From JAWLEV01 sp046538105 (GTDB taxonomy: Bacteria > Chloroflexota > Anaerolineae > UBA1429), in contig JBKHJO010000025.1 of assembly GCA_046538105.1 (NCBI GenBank), positions 1 to 37,015 of the forward strand: a DNA stretch of 37,015 bases. Direction: 5' to 3'. Of this stretch, positions 29,977 to 37,015 are shown in pieces. Each line of letters begins with the position of its first letter. Positions within the stretch are counted from its first letter, which is position 1. The notes beneath the pieces are model-generated. The model had not been told where the DNA came from, made no database searches, and saw only the letters and a program-made list of their open reading frames with translations. The position numbers and the translations under genes were made by a program.

Positions 29977-30900
29977 ATGCGAAAGCGACATTGGATTTCC
30001 GTACTGGTAATGCTTACGCTCATCCTGGGTTTGGCGAGCGGGGTAATGGCGCAAGAATCCGCCGAGACGGAGGAGAAAGTCGCGACAGAGGCGGAAGAGG
30101 AAGAGGAAGTTGAAGCCGAAAAAGTCGTCGCAGCAGAGGAGGAAGAGGCACCCGCCGGCAGCGATGCCAGTGACCCCATCTGGTTGCACGCCGACGACTC
30201 GGTGGCCACCGGCGGACTGGCCGGAAGCAGGGCTGGAAGTTTCGTCTACTATGCCATCGAATATCCCGGTGACGAGACGGACGTCAACATCCGCGCGGAC
30301 TTTGCCCCGGGCGATGCCATCACGTTGATGTCTGTCGGCTTTAACGTGTATGGCCCGGATGGACTTTTCATCGGCGAGGGCGAGACGGTCGGCGGTGCCA
30401 AGGAACTGACCTACAGTGCTGATGAAGCCGCAACCTGGCTGATCCAGGTCTATAACTATGGTAACGTCACCATCGACTATACCATCGCGGTCGAAGGACT
30501 CTCCACGGCAGAAGAGCCCGCTGAGGTCGAGGAGCCCGTCGAGGCCGAGGAGGCCGAGGAGGACAAAGAGCCTGCCGAGGAAGAGGAAGCCGTCACACCA
30601 GAGCCTTTGAATGAGGAAGACACACTGGTCGGATCGCGTGCGGGAGCCTATGCCACGTACGAGATCGCGCACGACGGCGAGGAGGAATTGGAGTTGACCC
30701 TGCGCTACGCGCCCGACGAGGTCACAACCCGCCAGGGCATCGGCATGACGGTCTATGGCGCCGATGGATGGTCGCGCGACGCGACTATCGAGGATGGTGT
30801 GCGCACCGTAAACCTGACCGACGCCCCCGCGGGCACCTACCTTGTGCAGGTGTTCAACTATATCGACGGATGGGAGATCAACTATACCCTGACGCAATAG
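29977..30900 (+). CDS. Secreted acidic protein with a duplicated beta domain
   Basis: This 307-residue exported protein has no assigned function. A Sec signal peptide (1-25, ending VMA before Gln26) is followed by a Glu/Ala-rich acidic stretch (26-60). Two homologous ~90-residue domains follow, at about 81-173 and 217-307, each opening with L-x-G-SRAG-x and carrying V-YG-DG, then a WLIQVYNYG or YLVQVFNYI strand near its end. A second Glu-rich linker (about 175-215) joins them. The domains look like jelly-roll modules resembling bacterial pre-peptidase C-terminal domains. No peptidase, sorting signal or membrane anchor is visible. AGGAGG lies 6 nt before the ATG at 29977. A strong terminator follows, so it is a single-gene unit. 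A role in surface or calcium/sugar binding is only a guess. Confidence 0.8.
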   Translation: MRKRHWISVLVMLTLILGLASGVMAQESAETEEKVATEAEEEEEVEAEKVVAAEEEEAPAGSDASDPIWLHADDSVATGGLAGSRAGSFVYYAIEYPGDETDVNIRADFAPGDAITLMSVGFNVYGPDGLFIGEGETVGGAKELTYSADEAATWLIQVYNYGNVTIDYTIAVEGLSTAEEPAEVEEPVEAEEAEEDKEPAEEEEAVTPEPLNEEDTLVGSRAGAYATYEIAHDGEEELELTLRYAPDEVTTRQGIGMTVYGADGWSRDATIEDGVRTVNLTDAPAGTYLVQVFNYIDGWEINYTLTQ

Positions 30901-30919
30901 CAGTTTAGGCCACACAGAA

Positions 30920-30949
30920 GGGCGAGCCTCGCGGGGCTCGCCCTTTTTT
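30920..30949 (+). terminator. Intrinsic terminator after the secreted acidic protein gene
   Basis: GGGCGAGCC (30920-30928) pairs with GGCTCGCCC (30935-30943), followed by six T residues. Confidence 0.92.
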
Positions 30950-31033
30950 AGTGGGGAGATGCAACATGGCGAGCAGTCCTGCGCCCTGTGTGTGAACAGT
31001 GTCGAGATGCGTCAGGACTGACCGAAACCTCGC

Positions 31034-31062
31034 TTGACACAGGGGGGCTTTGCCCCTACGCT
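31034..31062 (+). promoter_or_regulatory. Candidate promoter of the 601-residue protein gene
   Basis: TTGACA (31034-31039), a 17-bp spacer and TACGCT (31057-31062). The spacer contains GGGGGGC-TTT-GCCCC, which could fold in single strand. The leader would be about 50 nt. Confidence 0.45.
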
Positions 31063-31119
31063 ACCATACGATGATAAAGACATCCGAGAGCAAATACCAA
31101 TCAATGTTAGGAGGAATTC

Positions 31120-32925
31120 ATGCAGCGCGTTGTTCTATGTAGTCAAGCCACTTCCTCGCCCCCCGTATGGGCGGTCAAGGAGCGCTTTCTCATCGACAAG
31201 ATGAACGAGGCAGCCCCCGTATTCGAGGAACGATACACCCGCCAGGACGGGACCTACGTCTGGAGGGAGAAATGGCCCGGATTCGACGGTTCCGATGATG
31301 GCTATGAGACCTATCATAACTGGCCCCTCCTCTACATCCTGGGGGGCAGCGCAGATCTCCACGAGCGTAGCCGCTACCTGTGGGAGGCCGTAACCAGGCA
31401 GTTCACCGAGTACGGTCAGATCTGGCGCGAGTTCGACGCCAACTATGACTGGATGCACCATGGCGAGAGTTCCATCTACTTTTACTACTTTGGGCTCGCC
31501 GATCCCAACCGTGATCGGGACAGGGCCCGCGCCCTGCGCTTTGCCGGCTTTTACACGGGAGAGGACGAGGAGGCAGATAACTGGGATCCGGAGCACCGGC
31601 GTATTCGCTCTCCCATCAACGGCAGCCGAGGCCCCCGTTTTGAGAACCAATGGGACGATTGGTCCACCCACCGCTCGGTCCTGGCCCGCTATCCGGCACC
31701 CTTTGAGGATATCCCCGGCGTTGAGGGACCCATCGCCGACTGGACCGATGATGAGGTGTACGCCGAGATCCTCAAACTCCTCAACGAACGCCAGATGTCC
31801 TGCGACGTTCCCCTCAACCTGACTTCCACCAGCCTGATAACCAATGCCTACCTGTACACTGGCGACGACAAGTACAGGGAATGGGTGCTGAATTACATTG
31901 AGGCCTGGGCCGACCGCATCGAGGAGAACGACGGCATCTGCCCCGATAACGTGGGACCCAACGGCATCATCGGGGAAACCATGAACGACAAGTGGTGGGG
32001 CGGCTACTATGGCTGGCGCTGGCCCCATGGCTTTATGTCCATCATCCAGCCGCTGACCATCTCGGCCATGAACGCCGTGCTCCTCACGGGGGACATGAGT
32101 TACCTGGATATCCCGCGCGGCCAGCTGGACCACATGATCGAGCGGGGTTATGTGGAGGACGATGCCCTGCTCATTCCCAACCGGCATATGGACGACGGCT
32201 GGAGCGATCACCGCGTGCTGCGTCCCGAATATCCCATCCAACTCTGGTACGTCTCCCAGGCCGAGTCGGATCACGCCCGCCTGGAGCGCTTTCCCGAGCG
32301 CGAGACCCAGTGGAACGAGGTCCGACCGGGACGGGGCAAGGGGGACGACATCCACATCGCACCCTGGTACCGCTACATCACGGGCAGCAATCCCGGCTAT
32401 CCCGAAAAGATCCTCGACACCCAGTGGGACGAGGTGCAGCGACGCATGGATATCATGGCCCACGACGACGGCAATCCCGAAGACTGGGACGTCCATCACT
32501 GGCAGAACATAAACCCCGTGCATACCGAGGCCCTGGTACAACTCACCTGTGGCGGCCCCCAGATCATCTATCACGGCGGCCTGCTGCACGTGCGGGTTCG
32601 CTACTACGATCTCGACGCGCGGCGCCCGGGCCTGCCCGAGGACGTGGGCGCCCTCGTGGACGATATCGACGGTGACAGCACGCGGGTGACCCTGGTCAAC
32701 ACCAACCCCCTGCGCCCCCGCCGTCTGGTCATGCAGGCGGGCGCCTTTGGAGAGCATAGATTCACCCAGGTGGCCGATGTGGCGGCCGATGAGGCCTCGC
32801 AGGAGACGGTGGACGTGAACGACAAGCACCTGGAGGTACACCTGGCCCCGGGCGGCATGGTACGTCTGGAACTGGGGATGAAGCGCTACGACAACGATCC
32901 CTCCTACAAACAGCCAACGCTCTAA
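31120..32925 (+). CDS. Large protein of unrecognised family, probably alpha/alpha-barrel
   Basis: This 601-residue protein has no signal peptide. It is rich in Trp, Tyr, His and Asp: NYDWMHHGESSIYFYYFGLADPNRDRD around 107-133 is described as a span, and the runs DKWWGGYYGWRWPHGF and EDWDVHHWQNINPVHTEALVQ stand out. The repeated helical pattern of the first ~480 residues (TGDDKYREWVLNYIEAW, TGDMSYLDIPRGQLD) resembles six-hairpin glycosidase or lyase barrels. The last ~100 residues look strand-rich (GDSTRVTLVNTNPLRPRRLVM), as in the beta-sandwich that ends many polysaccharide lyases and hydrolases. A cytoplasmic unsaturated-glycoside or oligosaccharide-processing enzyme would fit, but I cannot name the family. 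AGGAGG precedes the ATG. It stands alone, with a hairpin after the stop. Confidence 0.75.
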   Translation: MQRVVLCSQATSSPPVWAVKERFLIDKMNEAAPVFEERYTRQDGTYVWREKWPGFDGSDDGYETYHNWPLLYILGGSADLHERSRYLWEAVTRQFTEYGQIWREFDANYDWMHHGESSIYFYYFGLADPNRDRDRARALRFAGFYTGEDEEADNWDPEHRRIRSPINGSRGPRFENQWDDWSTHRSVLARYPAPFEDIPGVEGPIADWTDDEVYAEILKLLNERQMSCDVPLNLTSTSLITNAYLYTGDDKYREWVLNYIEAWADRIEENDGICPDNVGPNGIIGETMNDKWWGGYYGWRWPHGFMSIIQPLTISAMNAVLLTGDMSYLDIPRGQLDHMIERGYVEDDALLIPNRHMDDGWSDHRVLRPEYPIQLWYVSQAESDHARLERFPERETQWNEVRPGRGKGDDIHIAPWYRYITGSNPGYPEKILDTQWDEVQRRMDIMAHDDGNPEDWDVHHWQNINPVHTEALVQLTCGGPQIIYHGGLLHVRVRYYDLDARRPGLPEDVGALVDDIDGDSTRVTLVNTNPLRPRRLVMQAGAFGEHRFTQVADVAADEASQETVDVNDKHLEVHLAPGGMVRLELGMKRYDNDPSYKQPTL

Positions 32926-32933
32926 GATTCAAA

Positions 32934-32966
32934 AGTCCCTAAAGGCTTCAAACATCTTTAGGGACT
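32934..32966 (+). terminator. Hairpin after the 601-residue protein gene, weak terminator
   Basis: AGTCCCTAAAG (32934-32944) and CTTTAGGGACT (32956-32966) form a perfect 11-bp stem. Only CGCTTCT follows, so it lacks a real U-tract. Confidence 0.5.
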
Positions 32967-32994
32967 CGCTTCTACAAGGAAAGATGGTGCGAGC

Positions 32995-33563
32995 ATGGCC
33001 TACCTTCAAGGACTGGATCCCGTCTTGGCTCTGTTGGCCACCCTGTTCACATGGGGGATCACGGCGCTGGGCGCTACCCCCGTCTTTTTTGCCAAAACCC
33101 TCAGTCAAAGACTGTTGGACACCATGCTGGGATTTGCCGCCGGCGTCATGATCGCCGCCAGTTTCTGGTCTCTGCTAGAACCGGCCATCAAGACAGCGGG
33201 CACCTCGTGGGAGCGCAGTACCCTCCTCGTCCTGGCCGTCACCCTGCACAATATCCCGAGGGCACGGCCGTGGCCATGCCTCTGCGCCGTGAAGGACTTT
33301 TCACGCTTCAAGGCCTTTATATATGGCCAGTTCTCGGGAATGGTGGAGCCCGTGGGTGGGGTGTTGGGGGCCTGGTTCGTCCTGTCCATGCACTCCCTGC
33401 TGCCCTATGCTATGCTCTGGCCTTTGCAGCAGGAGCCATGATTTTCGTCGTGGTGGAGGAACTCATCCCCGAGGCCCAGGTGGAGGGCAACGCCCACCTG
33501 GCCACGGCAGGCACCGTGTTCGGTTTTACCATCATGATGATACTGGACGTGGCCCTGGGCTAG
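32995..33563 (+). pseudogene. Broken ZIP family metal transporter gene
   Basis: The parts belong to a ZIP (ZupT/GufA-like) zinc/iron importer. They include LLDTMLGFAAGVMIAASFWSLLEPAI, then AVTLHNIP, then EGTAVAMPLRREG in a second frame, then SRFKAFIYGQFSGMVEPVGG back in the first, and finally LAFAAGAMIFVVVEELIPE in the second. Three lesions explain this: a missing C at about 33255-33257 (ATCCCGAG where ATCCCCGAG is expected), an extra T in TTTT at 33298-33301, and a tandem duplication TATGC-TATGC at 33406-33415. The remaining coding is only about 189 residues against about 260-270 for intact relatives. The segment between the usual HNIPEG helix and the next PEG helix also seems to be missing. 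The 3' end overlaps the convergent MFS gene by 32 bp. An assembly error could cause single lesions, but not all of this easily. Confidence 0.82.
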
Positions 33564-34878
33564 AGTCCTTTTCCGTCCGGGACGACGCACGCGTGTCTGG
33601 CAGGGGAATGGCGAGAAGGAACGCGGCAAGGGAAAAGAACAGGGCCACACCAAAGACAGCGGGATAGGAAAAGGTCTTGACAATCCATCCCCCTATGGTG
33701 GGCGCCAGCATCACCATGGCCGCCAGCGTGTTGATCATCCCGATATAGAGGGGACGGCGCGCGCCCTCTACGTATTCCAGGATCCAGTTGAAAAAGGGCC
33801 AGCCGATATTGCCCATATAGAGCCCCAAAAAGAAATAGATCATCAGAAATAAATAAAGTTCCCCATCCGTCCAGACCACCAGGACTGATGGCGCCAACAG
33901 AGCCAACACGGGAGACACGGTGGAAAGAACAATGGTCGTGCGCATATGCACCAGTGGCCCCCACCGATCCTGAATGAGTCCCATCAATAGCCCCGAGGTC
34001 ACAGATCCCGCCACCTGGGCAGAGATGAAAAACCCCGTATCCTGAGCCAGAAAGCCCAGTTCTTTGGTGGCATACAGCACGTAAAAGGCACTGGCGACAC
34101 TGACAAAGCCGCTCAGTATTCTCACCACGATCATATTCAAAAAAGGCCGGTCCTCCATCAGGATGCGCGGCAAAGAGGCCAACACCTGACGCACACTGGG
34201 TCTGTCCTGGACAGACTGCTGCGGTTCGGGCTCTCGGATAAGACTGAGAAACACGCTCGACACCATAAAGATGGCCGAGGAGGCGGCAAAGAGCAGGGCA
34301 TAGTTGGCGGGGAAATCCCAACGACTGGCGTCACTCAACATATAGCGCACCAACCACCCAACTCCCATGGCCCCGATGCCCCCCAGAACCTGCGCGGTGC
34401 CCTGGATGCGCCCCCGCCGCCGGTCGGGCAGGGCCCGCGCCATCAGATCGAACCAGGGCACACTCACCGTGGCATCCAGGGCAAAGAAACCAAAGATACA
34501 TACCACACAGAAAACAAAGACGAATATCGGCGCGCGCCGCCCCAACAGCCATACTATGGCGGCCATGACAAGAAAAAGGGGCCGGCTCAACCAGACGCCA
34601 CGCATCATAAAAGGCTTTTTGTACGTCAGATGCGACACAAAAGAGGCCACGAAAAGTTGCGGCAACAACCACGCCCCACTGATCAGTCCCGTGGCCACGC
34701 CAATGGCCACTTCCGAATCGACCAGCACGGTGAAAAAGGCGGGCAAAACGGTGGTGGAACTGATAAAGGTCACGGCGATCTGGAACAGGATCATATCAAT
34801 AGTGAAAGCCCAGACGTTACGCGCCTGATCCGCCGGTGCTATAGTAGATGATTCAGAGCGTTCTGTATCGTATGGCAA
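33532..34878 (-). CDS. MFS transporter
   Basis: This 448-residue major facilitator protein has about 12 helices. A short polar N-terminus (MPYDTERSESSTIAPADQAR) precedes helix 1 (VWAFTIDMILFQIAVTFI). A typical loop 2-3 region (FVSHLTYKKPFMMRG) and the LPDRRRGRIQGTAQVLGGIGAMGVG segment are present. The start is TTG (34878-34876) with GGGGAG 6 nt upstream; no ATG lies nearby before the first helix. The 3' end overlaps the remains of the ZIP gene. The substrate is unknown; some relatives carry sugars or drugs. Confidence 0.85.
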   Translation of the reverse strand: MPYDTERSESSTIAPADQARNVWAFTIDMILFQIAVTFISSTTVLPAFFTVLVDSEVAIGVATGLISGAWLLPQLFVASFVSHLTYKKPFMMRGVWLSRPLFLVMAAIVWLLGRRAPIFVFVFCVVCIFGFFALDATVSVPWFDLMARALPDRRRGRIQGTAQVLGGIGAMGVGWLVRYMLSDASRWDFPANYALLFAASSAIFMVSSVFLSLIREPEPQQSVQDRPSVRQVLASLPRILMEDRPFLNMIVVRILSGFVSVASAFYVLYATKELGFLAQDTGFFISAQVAGSVTSGLLMGLIQDRWGPLVHMRTTIVLSTVSPVLALLAPSVLVVWTDGELYLFLMIYFFLGLYMGNIGWPFFNWILEYVEGARRPLYIGMINTLAAMVMLAPTIGGWIVKTFSYPAVFGVALFFSLAAFLLAIPLPDTRASSRTEKDSSPGPRPVSS

Positions 34879-34914
34879 ATGGTTCTCCCCTTCAACGCTG
34901 AAATACCGTCGCGT

Positions 34915-34943
34915 ACTGTATGATTATCTGCTTAACAGGTCAA
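34915..34943 (-). promoter_or_regulatory. Promoter of the MFS gene
   Basis: On the minus strand TTGACC (34943-34938), a 17-bp spacer and TACAGT (34920-34915). The leader to the TTG start would be about 30 nt. Confidence 0.5.
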
Positions 34944-35027
34944 ATCAACGAAATCTGCTCTCCCTCTCTCAGTGGCCCATCTGAATGAGAAAAAGGGCAC
35001 GTAGGCCCACCAATGCCAAAAAAACAA

Positions 35028-35056
35028 TTGACAGATGTCCAAAAGCCCGTTAGAAT
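35028..35056 (+). promoter_or_regulatory. Promoter of the FAH-family/alcohol dehydrogenase pair
   Basis: TTGACA (35028-35033), a 17-bp spacer and TAGAAT (35051-35056), about 90 nt before the start codon. Confidence 0.65.
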
Positions 35057-35150
35057 CTGCGACGAGTCGTTCCCAGCGGCGTATGCTCAAAGGTTGGCTT
35101 GTACCATCCATGGGCCTGTACGCCACGATAGATGATAAGGAGATTGTGAG

Positions 35151-35927
35151 ATGAAAATAGCGCGCTTTTCCTGGCAGGATCAGACATCCTGGGGTGTCGT
35201 CATCAACGATACCATACACGAACTGGAAGGCGAACTGTGGGGTGACATGGACGTGGGCGATCCTATCTGTCCCCTGGAGGAGGCCAAACTACTGGCTCCT
35301 GTGGAGGCGCACAACAAAGTGATGGGCCTTGGACTGACGTACAAGGACCTGTATGAGGAAAACGAAGGCGATGCCTATCGAGATGGCCCCGCCATCTTTA
35401 TGAAGCCGCCCAACACAAATATCGGCCACCTCGATCCCGTTATCTACCACGACGTCTGCAAAAAAGTCATCTACGAGGCCGAGGTGGGGATCGTCATGGG
35501 GAAAAAGGCCCATCTGGTCTCCGCCGACGAGGCGCTGGACTATGTGGCGGGCTATACCTGCGTGAACGACGTGACCAGCCTCCGTTTCAAGACTGTGGAA
35601 CGCCCCATCATCAGCACTCGCTTTAAGATATGCGACACTTTTTGCCCCATAGGCCCCGTCGTCGAGACCGAGATAGAGAATCCCCATGATCTGACCATCC
35701 TGTGCCGCCTCAACGGCCGCGAGGTAGAGAGAGCGACCACGGGCAGGGACATGTGCTTCACCATGGGCGAATGCATCGAGTGGGTCACCTCCTTTATGAC
35801 CCTGATGCCCGGCGACATCATCTGCAGCGGCGCGGACGGCATGGGACGCATCGAGATCGGCGACGTCGTCGAGGTAGAGGTCAGCGAGATCGGCGTGTTG
35901 AGGAATCCCATCGTCGCCCCAGAATAG
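35151..35927 (+). CDS. Fumarylacetoacetate hydrolase family protein
   Basis: This 258-residue enzyme is of the FAH superfamily, which cleaves or rearranges acylpyruvates and related beta-keto acids (for example 2-keto-3-deoxy sugar acids, homoprotocatechuate products or oxaloacetate). The metal triad is visible: Glu109 and Glu111 in IYEAEVGIVMG and Asp140 in TCVNDVTS. The N-terminal MKIARFSWQDQTSWGVV and the late SGADGMGRIEIGDVVEVEV are usual for the family. AAGGAG precedes the ATG. The alcohol dehydrogenase gene starts 21 bp after its stop, which suggests a two-step sugar-acid or aromatic-acid catabolic route. The exact substrate is open. Confidence 0.87.
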   Translation: MKIARFSWQDQTSWGVVINDTIHELEGELWGDMDVGDPICPLEEAKLLAPVEAHNKVMGLGLTYKDLYEENEGDAYRDGPAIFMKPPNTNIGHLDPVIYHDVCKKVIYEAEVGIVMGKKAHLVSADEALDYVAGYTCVNDVTSLRFKTVERPIISTRFKICDTFCPIGPVVETEIENPHDLTILCRLNGREVERATTGRDMCFTMGECIEWVTSFMTLMPGDIICSGADGMGRIEIGDVVEVEVSEIGVLRNPIVAPE

Positions 35928-35948
35928 TTACCCCATGAGGAGACCAAA

Positions 35949-36974
35949 ATGACAGGAACGATGAGGGCGGCCGTCTGGACGGCGCCCGAGCGCATCGAGT
36001 ACAAAGAAGTGAAACGCCCTACGGCGGGCCCGGGGGAAGCCCTGGTAAAGGTCGGCTATGGGGGTATCTGTGGCTCCGATATCATGATCTATTTGGGCCA
36101 ACATCCCCGCGCGAAACCGCCCCTTATTCTGTGTCACGAGTTCTCGGGGACCGTCGTCGAATCCGCTGGCGATGCCTTTGCAGAGGGAACGCGGGTGGTC
36201 ATCAATCCCCTGCTCTTCTGTGGGGATTGCTACGCCTGTAATAGCGGCATCCCCCACATCTGCGAGAACCTGGGGCTGGTGGGCATCGATCAGGACGGAG
36301 GATTCGCCGAGTATGCGGTGGTACCCCTGCACACTATCCACGTCCTCCCCGAGTCGATCTCCATGGCCCGGGGCGCGCTGGTGGAACCGCTGGCCGTGGC
36401 CGTGCATGCCGTACGCGCCTCGGCGTTGAAGGTGGGCGACGTGACGGCCGTGCTGGGGGCCGGCCCCGTGGGCATCCTGACGGCCCAGGTGGCACGCCTG
36501 GCCGGCGCGCGTGAGGTGTTTGTCTCTGAACTGAGTCCCAAACGGAAGGAAATAGCCCGCGAACTGGGCTTTGAGGTCATTGACGTGGCAGAGCAGGATC
36601 CCGTCGAGGTCATTCTCGACGCCACCGACGGCGTGGGCGTTCCCGTGGCCTTTGACGCCGCCGGTGTACAGGCCACGGTGGACCAGACAGGCAAGATCGT
36701 GCGCCCCGGAGGGCAAATCCTGCAAGTGGGCATGCCCAAGACGCCCCCCACGGTGGATATGACCATGCTTCTCTTCCGCGAGATCACCCGAAAACCCATC
36801 CGCGTCTATACCGACGAGGATGTGAGCAAGGCGGTGGCCATCGCGGCCACCGGCGAGGTGGATCTGGAAACGCCAGTTACCCACACCATGCCCCTGGAAG
36901 CGTTGGATGAGGCCATGGAGATCGCCCACCGGGGCACCGAGGCCTGCAAGATACTCCTGTCGCCCGACCTCTGA
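35949..36974 (+). CDS. Zinc-dependent alcohol dehydrogenase (threonine/sorbitol dehydrogenase-like)
   Basis: This 341-residue NAD(P)-linked medium-chain dehydrogenase has a catalytic zinc site at Cys41 (GICGSD) and His63-Glu64, and structural zinc ligands Cys91, Cys94, Cys97 and Cys105. The cofactor loop is AVLGAGPVGILTAQVA. The residue before the His-Glu pair is Cys62 (LILCHEFSG) where nearly all relatives have Gly. AGGAG lies 6 nt before the ATG. Co-transcription with the FAH-family gene suggests oxidation of a hydroxy acid or polyol in the same pathway. Confidence 0.87.
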   Translation: MTGTMRAAVWTAPERIEYKEVKRPTAGPGEALVKVGYGGICGSDIMIYLGQHPRAKPPLILCHEFSGTVVESAGDAFAEGTRVVINPLLFCGDCYACNSGIPHICENLGLVGIDQDGGFAEYAVVPLHTIHVLPESISMARGALVEPLAVAVHAVRASALKVGDVTAVLGAGPVGILTAQVARLAGAREVFVSELSPKRKEIARELGFEVIDVAEQDPVEVILDATDGVGVPVAFDAAGVQATVDQTGKIVRPGGQILQVGMPKTPPTVDMTMLLFREITRKPIRVYTDEDVSKAVAIAATGEVDLETPVTHTMPLEALDEAMEIAHRGTEACKILLSPDL

Positions 36975-37015
36975 GCGTCAAGGTGTCAGGCATTTTAGGT
37001 GCACGCAAAGTCTGT

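Noticed and set aside
31135..32841. A long open frame antisense to the 601-residue protein gene
   Set aside because: It has no Shine-Dalgarno or promoter and low-complexity codon-shadow composition (Gly/Val/His-rich), while the sense frame has AGGAGG and protein-like composition.

Overview
The window is a GC-rich bacterial chromosome segment. It most resembles an uncultured member of the Chloroflexota (Anaerolineae-like). The reasons are an FMN riboswitch in front of a RibXY-type ABC riboflavin transporter, a fused shikimate kinase/3-dehydroquinate synthase, a DUF6398 protein, and many small interspersed GC hairpins. This placement is inferred from gene content alone. No rRNA, tRNA, CRISPR array, integrase or transposase was seen.

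Layout, left to right. (1) 52-4190: a TauE/SafE exporter, then a MalY-type PLP enzyme and a short-chain dehydrogenase facing each other. Each of these two is preceded, on its own strand, by a copy of the same ~258-nt structured RNA with its own consensus promoter and an intrinsic terminator. I do not recognise this RNA; helix-preserving differences between the copies show that it folds. (2) 4194-7597: a carbohydrate ABC importer (two permeases and a Tat/lipoprotein binding protein, no ATPase). (3) 8097-14037: a stand-alone pyruvate-kinase C-domain protein, an MFS carrier, an L,D-transpeptidase, and a SelA-like PLP enzyme paired with an amidohydrolase, with hairpin repeats between them. (4) 14263-17116: promoter, FMN riboswitch and riboflavin-type ABC transporter genes. 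(5) 17157-20220: alcohol dehydrogenase/DUF6398 pair, EamA exporter and VOC protein. (6) 20316-21585: ftsZ as a single-gene unit with its own promoter and terminator.

(7) 21603-29548 (minus strand): a compact aromatic operon aroH-aroF-tyrA-aroA-aroE-aroC-aroKB-aroQ. It covers the whole shikimate pathway plus chorismate mutase and prephenate dehydrogenase. Its leader carries a consensus promoter, a 29-codon leader peptide with a Phe/Tyr cluster (F-T-F-Y-Y-F), a strong intrinsic terminator, and a competing antiterminator helix that overlaps the peptide's last codons. This is a textbook arrangement for ribosome-mediated attenuation by Phe/Tyr supply.

(8) 29549-36974: a secreted acidic protein with a duplicated beta domain, a 601-residue protein I cannot assign, a broken ZIP metal transporter gene, an MFS carrier, and an FAH-family hydrolase with a zinc alcohol dehydrogenase.

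The two points most worth following are the paired structured RNA of unknown class and the Phe/Tyr leader-peptide attenuator. All functional calls come from reading the translated sequences; no database search was run.
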